Shown piece by piece: positions 1 through 10,333 of a DNA stretch of 64,000 nucleotides (the stretch's first letter is position 1; each line of letters starts with the position of its first letter). The notes beneath the pieces are model-generated. The model did not search any database, had not been told where the DNA came from, and worked only from the letters and a program-made list of their open reading frames with translations. The DNA comes from Antilocapra americana (Eukaryota > Chordata > Mammalia > Artiodactyla > Antilocapridae). Made by a program: the position numbers and the translations under genes. Where the stretch lies: contig ML664157.1 in NCBI GenBank assembly GCA_007570785.1, positions 6,469,993-6,533,992 on the forward strand, given 5' to 3'.

Positions 1-318
1 GCAGATCCGCCAGAGAGAATGCTCCCTGGTATTCGGAAACCTTTCTCCTCTTTTTTTTCCTCTTTATTCCAGACTCCCCTTCCAGGACGGATCCCCGCCC
101 CCAACTCTTTGTCTCTCCCTTTACTTTTTTTTTTTTCTTTTGTCCTACCTCCTCTCGTCAGCAATGGGCCGTCCCTCCAGATGCCCGATGTCCTCTGCCA
201 GCATTCAGATCCTGTTTTATGGAGTTTGCTCGGCCTTTAAAAGTTCTTTTGGTGTATTTATTGGGGAGAGAGTGGTCTCCCTGTCCTATTCCTCCACCAT
301 CTTAGTTCCTCCTCCAAA
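1..318 (-). mobile_element. L1 LINE (ruminant type), 5' UTR end; body lies left of the window
   Basis: Read on the minus strand, the piece starts near 318 with the purine-rich opening typical of ruminant L1 5' UTRs (GAGGAGGAACTAAGATGGTG) and runs to the window edge. It is richer in G+C than its surroundings, as L1 5' UTRs are. Two pyrimidine tracts (about 48-66 and 126-140) are A-rich on the element strand. The short open frames here are chance frames in untranslated DNA. An intact L1 5' end means this copy was not 5'-truncated at birth; whether ORF1 and ORF2 survive cannot be judged from this window. Family assignment is from recognition, not alignment. Confidence 0.75.
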
Positions 319-362
319 ACAGTGATTACATTTAAACACTGCTTCCCCTAGAGAATAGTTGA

Positions 363-820
363 GTCCATCTAGCCAAAGCTACGGTTTTTCCAGTAGCCAT
401 GTATGGATGTGAGAGTTGGACTGTAAAGAAAGCTGAGCACAGAAGAATTGATGCTTTTGAGCTGTCGTGTTGGAGAAGACTCTTGAGAGTCCTTTGGACT
501 GTAAGGAGATCCAACCAGTCCATCCTAAAGGAAATCAGTCCTGAATATTCATTGGAAAGATTGATGTTGAAGCTGGAACACCAATACTTTGGCTATCTGA
601 TGTGAAGTGCTGACTCATTTGAAAAGACCCTGATGTTGGGAATGATTGAAGGCAGGAGAAGGGGACAACAGAGGATGAGATGGTTGGATGGCATCACCAA
701 CTCAATGGACATGAGTTTGAGCAAGCTCCAGGAGTTGGTGATGGACAGGGAGGCCTGGCATGCTACATTCCATGGAGTTTCAAAGAGTCAGACATGACTG
801 AGTGACTGAACTGAACTGAA
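363..820 (+). mobile_element. BovB (RTE) LINE, 3' end fragment
   Basis: Frame 399-605 encodes the C-terminal tail of the BovB ORF (MYGCESWTVKKAE, then the RRIDAFEL, RRLLRVLWT and RRSNQSILKEISPEYS blocks). The frame stops at TGA 603-605, where other copies in this window read CGA, the signature of CpG decay. Homology continues past the stop through the arginine-rich block and '[30 protein letters not shown]'-type blocks, and ends in the GACTGAACTGAACTGA tail. It is 5'-truncated and not functional. Confidence 0.93.
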
Positions 821-840
821 AAATTGGAGATAAGAATATA

Positions 841-1282
841 TATTAATTTTCTAAGGCTGCTATAACAAACTACCACAAGTTGGGTAGTTTAAAATAATAA
901 CTCATTCTTTCAAATGAAGTTGAAAGTCCAAAATCAAGACGTCTACAGGGTTGGTTTCTTCTGGGGCCTATAAGGGAGAATCTGTTCCATGCCTCTTTCC
1001 TGGTTTCTGATAATGGCCAACAATCCTTACAGATACATCACTTCAATCCTCACATGGTTTTCTCCCTGGGTGTTTGTGTTTCCATTGAGCAGTCTTCTTA
1101 TAACTAAGCACATAAATCATATTGGATTAGTGCTTCACCCTGCTCCAGTATGACCTCATTTTAATTCAATATTTATACCTGCATTGACCTTATTTTAGAA
1201 TAAGGTCACTTTCTGAGGTACTCAGGGTTACAATTTCGAAGTATCTTTTTTGAGCAACACAATTCAACCCATAACAGAGGAG
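841..1282 (-). repeat. Ancient mammalian interspersed repeat (LTR-like, family not named)
   Basis: It opens with the 'aaggctgctataacaaa..taccacaa' block and ends with 'acaattcaacccataaca', an arrangement common in old mammalian repeats. The same family recurs in this orientation at 37003-37508 and in the opposite orientation at 23450-23690 and 57005-57450 (the 'gaccttatttggaaatag' block). Several small deletions indicate age. I suspect a MaLR/ERVL-type LTR but cannot assign a name by eye. It was probably never coding. Confidence 0.6.
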
Positions 1283-3119
1283 GACTCTTGTAGAAAGAGT
1301 TTATGAAAAATGGTGCATATGCTTAAAACCATTCAAGAAATTTCAGTAAAATGTTGTGATTGGAACTTCAGTTGAGAGAGCAGAAATGAACAAGTTAAGC
1401 AAGGTATGGGTCAGACCATTAGGGTTTGGGATGCAACAATGATGGTCATGGGCTTGATGGGCTTGATGACAGGGAGCCATCAAAATTCTGCTTGTAAAGA
1501 ATCAAGCAGATTCTTTATAGTCTGTGTTCACTACTGTAGAATCAGGTATTGGCGATAGAGATCAGGGAAGATTCTATTAATATTTCTTTTTATTTTTTAA
1601 GTTTCTTTAAAGTCAAGGCCTTTCTATAAGCCTCTTTGTAACTTTTTTAAGTTCTATAATATATTTTCAATAATACTAATGATTAAACTTTTTTTTGTAC
1701 TCCTGTTTTAGAATCCTAGACTTCTTTTTAATAAGAATAATGAAAAATGTCAGTGCTGCTTCCATGTTTCTGTTTTTTAAACATCAAGTTCAGCAATGCA
1801 AAGAAAGAAAAATGATATGAAAGTACTATAGCTTCTTGTTGAAATTTCTGTTTCTTTACTCAACTGTCATTGAATACACAGAAAATCAATATACTAATTA
1901 CTTAAAATCATATATACAGTATGTAAACAAATTTAACTCACAATGCAAATGTAGTACATTATTAATAGTGTTATTTTATACTAGTATTATAATGTTATAT
2001 TTACCTTTAAAGCTATAAAAGTTTTTAAAATGTAAACTTTATAATCTTGGAGCAAAAGCATGAAACCTAAAAAAAAAAAAAAACCTAAGAAATATCCATA
2101 GAACATATTGTTGCTCCAAATTAATTTCAGTGGGTAAACAGGTGGTGATTGATTCCAAGTACCTTCAGTATCCAAAGAGTGACAGTTTATGCTCACAACT
2201 TCCTGGAAACTGGTCTGTGAGTTAAACGACAGGAAAATATGATCAAACTTGGCTTAATTAGTATCTTGGAGAGGACCTGACTCTCCTGAGCTTTGATGTC
2301 TCTCCTCTCTTTGGCTCTCCTAAGTCAGTCAGCTCAGTTGGAAAGAGGAGTATCTGATGTCTAGGCAGGGTCTGCTTTACAAATACTAACAATGAAAGCA
2401 AAGAAATGGACTGGGTGTTCAAAAGGCTAATCCGCATGTGAATTGGGCCTGCACAATAAAAAAGGAGCCATTTCCATATCATCACAGGACCAGGAACAGC
2501 CAGCCTTTGACAGGGCATGGAAAATGTAGGGTGTCTTGCTGGCACCTATTCTACTCATGTCACAGACATTGACACCAGTGGACTTGGGTAAATACAAAAG
2601 TGGGCCTCACGTGGTGCTCCTCCATTACACATGTCAATAAGTAGAAATTTCTTCCTAGGAGGAAATCATGAAAATTCAACATATGGTCAATAAGGGCTGC
2701 AAATGCCATGGATAGGAACCGCTGCACTCCTGAGGCTTTCAGTGACATTGTTAGGTAATTGCTTAATTGAAATTTGTTCCTTTCATTGAATCTCACAGCA
2801 GGAGTGAATCTAAAATCATAAAGCAAGTTTTGATATTTTATGCCTGCCCTTTACAGCCATGTTGGTGAAGAATGAGCATTAATTAAGCAATAGCAACCAA
2901 ACAAATTGCCCTGGAGGAGATGGTGTGAGAGTGTATAAATGTAATTAAAAGGGAAGATATCAGAAGCACATAGAACAATTTTCTTTTTCCATAGTATTGG
3001 TAACAGCAATGTAGGAAAATAATTTTACTAAAACAGCATTTGTCCTTTATGGGTAGATAAGAGGGCCAATAATTATAGTGAGAAAAATATTTTTAAAATC
3101 AATCATAATCCAGATTTCA
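1283..3119. other. No gene or clear repeat recognised
   Basis: AT-rich sequence containing a pure A run of 18 (about 2069-2086). Short open frames at 1836-2018, 1987-2196, 2258-2545 and 2560-2826 have no recognisable motif and no codon-usage signal visible by eye. The stretch 2250-2830 is less AT-rich than its surroundings and free of obvious repeats, so it may be old unique DNA. Confidence 0.5.
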
Positions 3120-3124
3120 TTATT

Positions 3125-3275
3125 TACAGGCCAAGTGACTTCAACAATTCACTATATACCTAAGAGTCTCAAGTAGCTATAACACAGGAATAATAACTGC
3201 AAATTGTTTATTTTATAGGACAATTGTGAGAATAAAGTGAGTTATTACATGGGAAAGTGTGTTGTAAAGCTCCTG
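3125..3275 (+). repeat. MIR-type SINE remnant
   Basis: The order of blocks matches MIR sense: 'ccaagtgacttcaacaattcac', then 'aataataactgcaa', then 'acaattgtgagaataaagtgagttattacatg' and 'gtaaagctcctgtac'. It is strongly diverged and lacks a recognisable tRNA head. It is a neutral fossil of a pan-mammalian tRNA-derived SINE. Confidence 0.6.
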
Positions 3276-3740
3276 TACTCAGGAAATTGAATAATTAATT
3301 CAGAAAAGGAGTTAACTGTTAATTTATTTCCTCATAGTATAAGAGAAGAAAATAGGAGCTGGAAAGCAATCGATATATTCCTTATTAATACTCTAACAGA
3401 GTTTAACTTTACAAAAGTAGTTTGTAAGAGAAACTCATACTTCTACTACCAGTAATCAGCCACAGGAAAGAATTATAATGGAATTGAAACTTTCCGGTGC
3501 TTTTGGAGTTTATTTACATATAACCTTAGTATGAATAACTGAAATAAGAATATGAATAACTGATTTAGGATTGAATGGTTAGTATCTCATGCCAACTCTC
3601 TGGCTCTCAGAGTATTGAGAACATAAATGTGCTACTTTCATTTGTGAATAATCCTAGGATAATTGTCCAGCTCTCGTTAGTCTTATATATGTCCAAACGC
3701 AATATCTGTAAGTAGTTTTACAACTAAAGTTTAGAAAGAA

Positions 3741-3950
3741 AAGAAAGTGAAGTTGCTCAGTCGTGTCCGACTCTTTGCAACCCTGTGGACTGTAGCCTAC
3801 CAGGTTCTTCTCTCCATGGGATTCTCCAGGCAGGAGTACTGGAGTGGGTTGCCATTTCGTTTTCCAGGGGATCTTCCCAACCCAGGGATCAAACCCGGGT
3901 CTCCCGCATTGCAGGGAGACGCTTTAATCTCTGAGCCACCAGGGAAGCCC
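3741..3950 (-). mobile_element. Bov-tA SINE, complete, with 11-bp TSD
   Basis: On the minus strand it starts with the tRNA-Glu-derived head (GGGCTTCCCTGGTGGCTCAG, the A-box region), has a B-box-like GGTTTGATCCC, and continues into the BovB-related body ending at 'gagcaacttcac'. It is flanked by the perfect target-site duplication taaagtttaga at 3725-3735 and 3954-3964. Low divergence points to a fairly recent insertion. The open frames across it are artefacts. Confidence 0.95.
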
Positions 3951-4036
3951 AGATAAAGTTTAGAGTTTAAATAATTTTGCCAGTCCCATATTAAAAAGTA
4001 GGCTTTTACAGAATGGAGCAAAATAAATGTGGCTTT

Positions 4037-4172
4037 GCTGCTTCTGCTGCTGCTTAGTTGCTTCAGTCGTGTCTGACTCTGAGCAACCCCACAGAGGGCA
4101 GCCCACCAGCCTCCTCTGTCCATGGGATATTCCAGGCAAGAATACTGGAGTGGGTTGCCATTGCCTTCTCCA
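4037..4172 (-). mobile_element. Bov-A SINE monomer with 12-bp TSD
   Basis: A single BovB-derived Bov-A unit without a tRNA head; on the plus strand it begins with the gctgctgcttctgctgctgc tail and ends in 'gccattgccttctcc'. Perfect 12-bp TSD aaatgtggcttt at 4025-4036 and 4173-4184. It lies about 70 bp from the next SINE upstream. Confidence 0.93.
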
Positions 4173-4184
4173 AAATGTGGCTTT

Positions 4185-5023
4185 ATATGAACAGTAACAG
4201 ATAGGGCCAGCTAGGAGAAAAAGATTTTCTCAGCCAACCTGGATCTCTTTATTTTTCACAACATTATATATAGACCCATGGTTTGAAGACTATAAGAAGC
4301 AAATAATTATAAAATAACAAGACAACACTGGGTTAATTACAATTCCACTGACATACTGAGTAACATTTTATTAAAATAACCATATTCATATGTTTATATC
4401 CATGACAGAGTCAAATGGACCCCTAAGTACTCTCCATCTCCCCCTTCTGCTTTAGAAACAACCAAAGCAACATTATTTGGAGCATCAATATGCCTGATAA
4501 AAATTTCTTATTCCCCAATCTTCCTTTTAGCTGCAGGTTTCATATGACTAAGTCCTGACCTATGAGTTATGAGTGGAAGTTTTATTTATTTATTTTTAAT
4601 CCAAACAGAGAGTTCTCTTTTATATAAATACAGGTAGCTTTATACAAAGCTTTAAACATTTTCCTGTTTTCACAAAAACATCGCTCAGGTAGAAAATGAA
4701 TTTACTTTCCGTGTCCCCAACTGCCAGCCACCAACAGGCACTGTGCCTAAGGGCCCCAAAATATTTTAATTTCTTTTAAAATCGAGTTAAAATAACAAAA
4801 GTTGCTATTAATATATGATCATGAATCCGAGCTACATTATACTCATCTTTATACCATTGCAATCATACAATACAATTTAATTTTTTTTTCTAATGGAAGA
4901 CAAGGCCCATGGAGGCAAATGTGCCTTGAACCCAGGAAAGTTATAATATGGTCCTACCTGCATCTCCTTCTCTCAAAGCCCCCCTTTTTTTTCCCCAGTT
5001 ATACAACATTGTAATTTGTTATC
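4185..5023. other. No gene recognised; small (TTTA)n tract
   Basis: AT-rich sequence. A short tttatttatttattttta tract lies at about 4580-4597. No coding, RNA or repeat signal could be supported elsewhere in the interval. Confidence 0.45.
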
Positions 5024-6238
5024 TTTTTTTTTTAAATTTTCTTTACTTTATTGTGTTGGTTTTGCCATACATTGACATGAATCTGCCATGGGTATACATA
5101 TGTTCCCCTTTCAGAATCCCCCCTCCCTCCTCCCTCCCGATTCCCTCTCTCTGGGTCATCCTGGTGCACCAGCCCTGAGCATCAAACCTGGGCTGGCGAT
5201 TGATTTCACATATGATAATTAACATGTTTCAATGCCATTCTCCCATATCATCCCACCCTTGCCCTCATCCACAGAATCCACGAGCCTGTTATATACATCT
5301 GCGTTCCTTTTGCTATCTCGCATGCAGGGTTCTCGTTACCATCTTTCTAAATTCCATATATATGCATTAGTATACTGTATTGTTGTTTTTCCTTCTGGCT
5401 TACTTCACTCTGGATAATAGGCTCCAGTTCCAGCCACCTGAGTAGAACTGATTCAAATGAATTTATTTTAATGCTGAGTAATATTCCATTGTGTATATGT
5501 ACCACAGCTTTCTTATCCATTCATCTGTTGATGGACATCTAGGTTGCTTCCATGTCCTGGCTATTGTAAACAATGCAGCGATGAACATTGGGGTACACGT
5601 GTCTCTTTCAATTCTGGTTTCCTCAGTGTGTACGCCCAGCAGTGGGATTGCTGGGTCAAATGGCAGTTCTATTTTCAGTTTTTTAAGGAATCTCCACACT
5701 GTTATCCATAGTGGCTGTACTAGTTTGCATTCCCACCAACAGTGTAAGAGGGTTCCCTTTTCGCCACATCCTCTCCAGCATTTATTGCTTGTAGATTTTT
5801 GGATGGCAGCCATTCTGACTAGTGTAAAGTGGTACCTCATTGTGGTTTTGATTTGCATTTCAAAAGATGTTGAGCATCTTTTCATGTGTTTGTTAGCCAT
5901 TTTTATGTCTTCTTTGGAGAAATGTCTGTTTAGTTTTTTGGCCCACTTTTTGATTGGGTTGTTTATTTTTCTGGAATGGAGCTGCAGGAGTTGCTTGTAT
6001 ATTTTTGAGATTAATTGTTTGTCCGTTGCTTTGTTTGCTATTATTTTCTCCCATTCTGAAGGCTGCCTTTTCACCTTGCTTTTAGTTTCCTTTGTTGTGC
6101 AGAAGCTTTTAATTTTAATTAGGTCCCATTTGTTTATTCATGCTTTTATTTCTGATATTCTGGGAGGTGGGTCATAGAGGATCCTGCTTTGGTTTATGTC
6201 AGAGAGTGTTTTGCCTATGTTTTCATCTAGGAGTTTTA
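5024..6238 (-). mobile_element. L1 LINE (ruminant type), 5'-truncated: ORF2 C-terminus plus 3' UTR
   Basis: The minus strand carries a reading frame at 6074-5463 (203 codons) that is the L1 ORF2 C-terminal region: [28 protein letters not shown], the Cys-rich motif C-x3-C-x7-H-x4-C at residues 99-116, [10 protein letters not shown], then IWKQP-like and YYSALK blocks, ending at TAA. A further ORF2 block (KLLDENIGKTLSDINQSRIL) lies in another frame at about 6138-6240, so a frameshift separates them. The 3' UTR runs from about 5460 to the poly(A), seen as T at 5024-5033. L1 homology stops abruptly near 6238. The reverse-transcriptase domain is absent, so the copy is dead. Confidence 0.92.
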
Positions 6239-6240
6239 TA

Positions 6241-6380
6241 GTTAGAAAAAGACTCCTAGAGAGATTTAGGGTTAATAGTTCCCTTTTGTTTTTTACCCTT
6301 CCCTTTTCTTGCTGTCTGGTAATGGATGTGAAGGCTGGTGCCCCAGTAGCTGATTTGAACAGCACTTTGCTTTCAGGATT
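6241..6380. other. Unassigned segment between L1 breakpoint and BovB scrap
   Basis: This segment follows the abrupt end of L1 homology and precedes a BovB tail. I could match it neither to the next upstream part of L1 ORF2 nor to another repeat. It may be flanking target DNA or an inserted filler. Confidence 0.4.
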
Positions 6381-6524
6381 TTGTTGTTGTTCATTTGCTA
6401 ATTGATGTCTAACTCTTTGCTACATTGACTGCATCATGCCAAGTTCCTCTGTCCATTATCTCCCAGAGTTTGCTCAAATTCATGTTCATTGAGTCAGTGA
6501 TGCTATCTAACCATCTCGTCCTCT
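6381..6524 (-). mobile_element. BovB 3' end scrap
   Basis: Begins with the 'ttgttgttgttcatttgctaa' tail and matches the last 140 bp of BovB read in reverse ('tctgtccattatctcccagagtttgctcaaa', 'gagtcagtgatgctatctaaccatctc'). Heavily diverged. It ends where a plus-strand Bov-A-like piece begins shortly after. Confidence 0.8.
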
Positions 6525-6553
6525 TTGAAGCCATTTACTATGTGACTGAGATT

Positions 6554-6627
6554 TCCATGGACAGTGGAGCCTGTCAGGCTAGAGTCTATGTAGTTGCAAA
6601 GAGTTGGACACAACTAAGCAACTAACA
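6554..6627 (+). mobile_element. Bov-A-like SINE fragment
   Basis: It shows the Bov-A blocks 'tccatggacagtggagcctg' and 'gttgcaaagagttggacaca' followed by 'actaagcaactaac'. No tRNA head and no clear TSD. Together with 6381-6524 it forms an opposed pair of BovB-derived tails. Confidence 0.75.
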
Positions 6628-6799
6628 AGTGATTGTGGAGAAAAAATATGGATGGAGAATGAACACAGTGATTCTGAAATCACCATATCAGGACTAAGTT
6701 CTATTCTGTTTTGCTTTATTTTTTATGTTAGAGGGGAAACTGTGATTTTTCTCACTTTTTAGACAGTTTTTAATGCAGACAACCTAATCTTAACTGATA

Positions 6800-6912
6800 T
6801 ATAACTACTAGAATATAAGTTCCTTGAAAGCAGAAATTTTCTCCATTTTGTTTAGAATCTAAGATATAGGCAGGCCCGTAATAGAGGCTAATGATATTTG
6901 TTAAGTCTGAAC
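6800..6912 (+). repeat. L2-type LINE 3' remnant
   Basis: The order 'aatataagttccttgaaagcag', 'ttttctccattttgttt', 'aatagaggctaatgatatttgttaa' follows the L2 3' end (the block describing 'interval, total, variable monthly'-like AT-rich tail is absent). It is diverged; the call rests on pattern recognition. Confidence 0.5.
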
Positions 6913-7191
6913 ACCTAAATCTAACCCTTTTCTTTGTAAACTTTTTAAACAGCTCTCCTCTCTACCTCTTCTTCTCTTTTCTGCTTTTCCTACATAATTT
7001 TCCAAATCACTTCCTCTATTGTCTTTTTATTTACTCTTGTACAAATCTTTGTTCCTAAAATTGACCACTGTAGTTATCTTGTCCCTTATTTTGGTAATGA
7101 TTTGTCCAATAAGAAATGAGCAAAATATAAATCCAAAGGACATGGCAATTTTTCTTGGTTATTTTCTTTCAAATTTGGTTTAAATAAGTGA

Positions 7192-7335
7192 ATTCAGAAA
7201 GAGAAAAACAAATATTGTATAATATTGCTTGTATGTGGAATCTAGAAAAATGGTACAAATGAACTTAATGGCAGAAATGGAGTCACAGATGTAGAGAATA
7301 AACTTACAGACATGACATTTTTGATAGTCATAATT
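7192..7335 (+). mobile_element. L1 3' UTR fragment (ruminant type)
   Basis: Contains 'tatgtggaatctagaaaaatgg', 'acaaatgaactta' and 'gagtcacagatgtagaga', blocks of the ruminant/artiodactyl L1 3' UTR in sense orientation. Both ends are lost; a SINE follows directly. Confidence 0.7.
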
Positions 7336-7344
7336 TTAGAAAGT

Positions 7345-7571
7345 AATGTGTGTGTGTCCATGCTCAGTCGTTCAGTCATATCCAACTCTTTGCGACCCCG
7401 TGAATTGTAGCCCACCAGGCTCCTCTGTCCATGGGATTTCCCAGGTGATAACACCAGAGTGGGTTGCCATTTCCTACTCCAGGGGATTTTCCTGATCCAG
7501 GAATCAAGCCTGAGTCTATTGAGTCTCCTGCACTAGCAGGCAGATTCTTTACCACTGTGCCACCTGGGAAG
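7345..7571 (-). mobile_element. Bov-tA SINE
   Basis: Minus-strand element with tRNA-Glu-derived head ending at 'ccacctgggaag' and a BovB-related body. The B-box region carries an extra stretch ('gagtctattgagtctcctgcac'), as in one Bov-tA subtype. A short (TG)4 run occupies its 3' end (7348-7357). No clean TSD. Confidence 0.9.
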
Positions 7572-7882
7572 TAGTAAGGCTTTGCAAAACTGTGTCAATA
7601 TCTTTTTTCAGCTTTAAAAAATGTTTTGCCAGTTTCTATTCAACTACTGTTTCAATCCCATTCTCCCTCTCCTCTTTTGCTCTTCTACAAATGTTACATA
7701 ATTCCCAATATCCTTTCAGTCTTCTAATCTCTTTCTGTTTTCCTCCTTTCTTTTCTCTTTGTATTTTAGTCTGGTTATTTTATACTGACCTACATCTCTG
7801 TTTTCCTGTATCTAATCTCCTGGCAATTTAATCACCAAGTGCTGAATTTCAGTTATTTTATCCTTCAGTTCTAGAACTTCGA

Positions 7883-7995
7883 TTAATATATATATATATT
7901 AATATATATTCCAGTGCTATAATATATATTATTTATATATTAATATAACTAGTTAATAATTAACATATTTACATACATTAATATAATATATATAT
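7883..7995. repeat. AT/TA-rich low-complexity tract
   Basis: Repeated 'taatatatat' units, with the phrase 'atattccagtgctat/tt' occurring twice (about 7907 and 7991), suggesting local duplication within the tract. Confidence 0.8.
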
Positions 7996-8039
7996 TCCAG
8001 TGCTTTCTGAAGCTCTCCATCTTGACATTTTATTGAACT

Positions 8040-8160
8040 TTATTTTTTCTTGGCCATGCCATGCAGCATGTGGGATCTTAGTTCCCTAATCAGGGATCAA
8101 ATCCATGCCCCCTTGATTGGAAGTGTGTATTCTTAACCTCTGGACCACCAGGGAAGTCCC
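8040..8160 (-). mobile_element. CHR-type SINE (cetartiodactyl tRNA-Glu family)
   Basis: Blocks 'ggccatgccatgcagcatgtgggatcttagttccc', 'cagggatcaaatccatgccc' and 'ctggaccaccagggaagtccc' are those of CHR SINEs read in reverse. CHR families are shared by whales, hippos and ruminants, so this copy is older than the Bov-tA elements. Confidence 0.85.
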
Positions 8161-8370
8161 TAAACATATTAATCACAGTTAAAGTCTATGTTTTGTTTTT
8201 TTAATAACTAGATCATCTCTGGGTCTGTTTCTGACATCTATTCTTTCTCTTGTGTTTTTGGTTATTTGGTACTCTTCTCTTTTAGGCCTATTTCTGTTGT
8301 TGCTATTGTTATTGTTGTAGTTGGTGTAATTGAATGTTGAGCATTTTATGACTGCCAAGGTAAATTCTCT

Positions 8371-8545
8371 GTGTGTGTTAGTTGCTCAGTCATGTCCAGC
8401 TCTAGGTGACCCCATGGCCTGTAGCCCACCAGGCTTCTCTGTCCAGACAAGAATCGCCATGCCCTCCTCCAGGGGATCTTACAAACCCAAAGATCTAACC
8501 CAGGTCTCCTGCATTGCAGGCAAATGCTTTACCATCTGAGCTGCA
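8371..8545 (-). mobile_element. Bov-tA SINE
   Basis: Minus-strand copy with body ('gttgctcagtcatgtccagctct') and tRNA-derived end ('gcattgcaggcaaatgctttaccatctgagct'). A deletion removes part of the body around 8445. The (GT)n start marks its 3' tail. Confidence 0.88.
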
Positions 8546-8780
8546 ATGCTATACTGTCAAGAAGCTCTGGATGATATTGTCTTCCTCAAAGTTGACAATT
8601 TTACTGGCTAGTAATTATTCTAGCCAGTAGCTAGGGTAGGGGGTTCTCTGGTCTAGTTAGGGATTGATACAATTTGAGAATAGGTTCCAAACTTTGTGAG
8701 AGGTAAAACATTTTCAACTTCCCTATATGCCTGGAAGTATGTAATATTATCATTGTATCTACTCCTCAGCAGACTCTAAT

Positions 8781-9741
8781 TTCCAATTTGTGTTCCTCCA
8801 GTGTTAAGAGATTGTTTAAAGTTTTACTTAGCCTCTTTGCCAGCTTCCCTCCTAGTTTCTTAATCTCTTTTTCTCATTATACTCTGGAAGTGTAATGTTA
8901 ACAAATGTCTCAAGGATAAGAATGTTGTCCTCACATCTCTACAAGCCCATTTTTTTGAGATCTTTGTCCTTTGGGTTTAGCCTGACTTAGTCATCATTAC
9001 TTTTTTATCTCTTCATCCCAAGAGCTTGACCAAAATTCTGGGCAGACACTTTCTGCTTAAACTCTGTGCCCAACATTACAAAATGGCAAATAATATCAAA
9101 TTCTTCAATAGAAAAAAAAGTTGCTAAGCAACTATAGCTTCTTTCAGTGTATTTTCCTCCTCTTTTGGATCCACAGTCCTTGCTACCTTAATTGACATCA
9201 AATGCCTAAATAAACTAAAAACATTTTAACTGACTAGCTTTAAATTGAGGATTTGTGTAATACAAGCTATTCCATCAGAGTTGGAAAATATTTAGAACCA
9301 ATTTTTTGACCTTTGGGTTTCCCTCTAGTCCTGATTTTTGTTATGTGGATAATGTGGTGCCAATTTGAAGTTTTTCTTAGTATACTAAGTAACATTTTCT
9401 TATATAACATTTTAGAAATCTTGGAAATTTTATATGAAAAATGTTGACTTAGTTGCTTTATCTCTAATCAAAGAATGAAGAAGTTGAGGAGGAGGACATG
9501 AATTTATCCATAGAGGATAAATTTTTTTGTATTATTTACATGCCTAGGGAGGAGTACACAAGAGAATTTGTTAAAACTGATCATTTTTGTTTTTTTTTTC
9601 CTTAAATAGCAATCCCAAAGGAATTAAATTATATTTTGGCCAGCTCCTTACATTTATTTGCCAGTGGAAAAATCCAAATACGAAGGAATTTTCTCTTTAT
9701 TTGGACTGATATAATTAGCCTGCCTACAAATAGATTATTTA
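8781..9741. other. No gene recognised
   Basis: AT-rich DNA to the left edge of Tigger1. The first part may still belong to the ancient L1. No open frame shows a recognisable product. Confidence 0.4.
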
Positions 9742-9997
9742 TACAAGCATACCTCAGAGATATTGTGGGTTTGGTTCAGACCACCGCAATAAAGCAAATA
9801 TCACAATATAGTGAGTCATACAAATTTTTGTTTTCCCGGTATATATAAAAGTTATGCTATACTACACTGTAGTCTATGAAGTGTGCAATAGCATTATGTC
9901 TGCAAAAACAGTATATATAACTTAATTTTGAAATACTTCATTGCTAAAAAAGAACACTAACCATCATCCAAGCCTCAACTAGTCATAATCATTTTAC

Positions 9998-10333
9998 TCA
10001 TTGAGGATCTTGTCTTAATACTGATGGATGCTGAATGATCCCAGTGGTGGCTGCTGAAGGTTGGAATGGTGCTAGCAATTTCTTAAAATAAGACAACAAT
10101 GAAGCCTGCCACATTAACTGGCTCTTCTTCACATGAAAGATTTCTCTGCAGCATGCAAAGCTGTTGGAAAGTATTTTACCCACTGTAGAACTTCTTTCAA
10201 AATTGGGGTTAATCCTCTTAAACCCTGCTGCTTTCTTAGCAACTAAGTTTATGTGATAGTCTAAATCCTTTGTTGTCATTTCAATAGTCATCAGGAGTAG
10301 ATTCCATCTCAAGAAATCATTTTGTTTGATCAT
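9998..10333 (-). pseudogene. Tigger1 transposase, C-terminal remnant
   Basis: This 111-codon open segment corresponds to the C-terminal part of the Tigger1 transposase in its expected place next to the left terminus. It lies downstream of the DDE catalytic core and so cannot act alone. Its openness looks accidental: adjacent parts of the same gene are broken. In the host lineage such transposases are distantly related to CENP-B-like DNA-binding proteins. Confidence 0.8.

Larger units (their letters stand above)
7575..8780 (-). mobile_element. Ancient L1 (L1M-type) 5'-region fragment, interrupted by SINEs
   Basis: Blocks such as 'cagttattttatccttcagttctagaactt', 'ctagatcatctctgggtctgtttctgacatc' and 'gaagctctggatgatattgtcttcctcaaag' are the reverse complement of the 5' region of old mammalian L1s. 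The same family region occurs at 20100-21880. A CHR SINE (8040-8160) and a Bov-tA (8371-8545) interrupt it. An (AT)n-rich tract at 7883-7995 lies inside. The right limit is approximate. Confidence 0.6.

Noticed and set aside
5491..6177. Longest open frame of the window (228 codons, plus strand), hydrophobic and membrane-protein-like
   Set aside because: It is exactly antisense to the L1 ORF2 C-terminus. This antisense openness is a codon-usage by-product of L1 ORF2, and there is no independent evidence of a gene.
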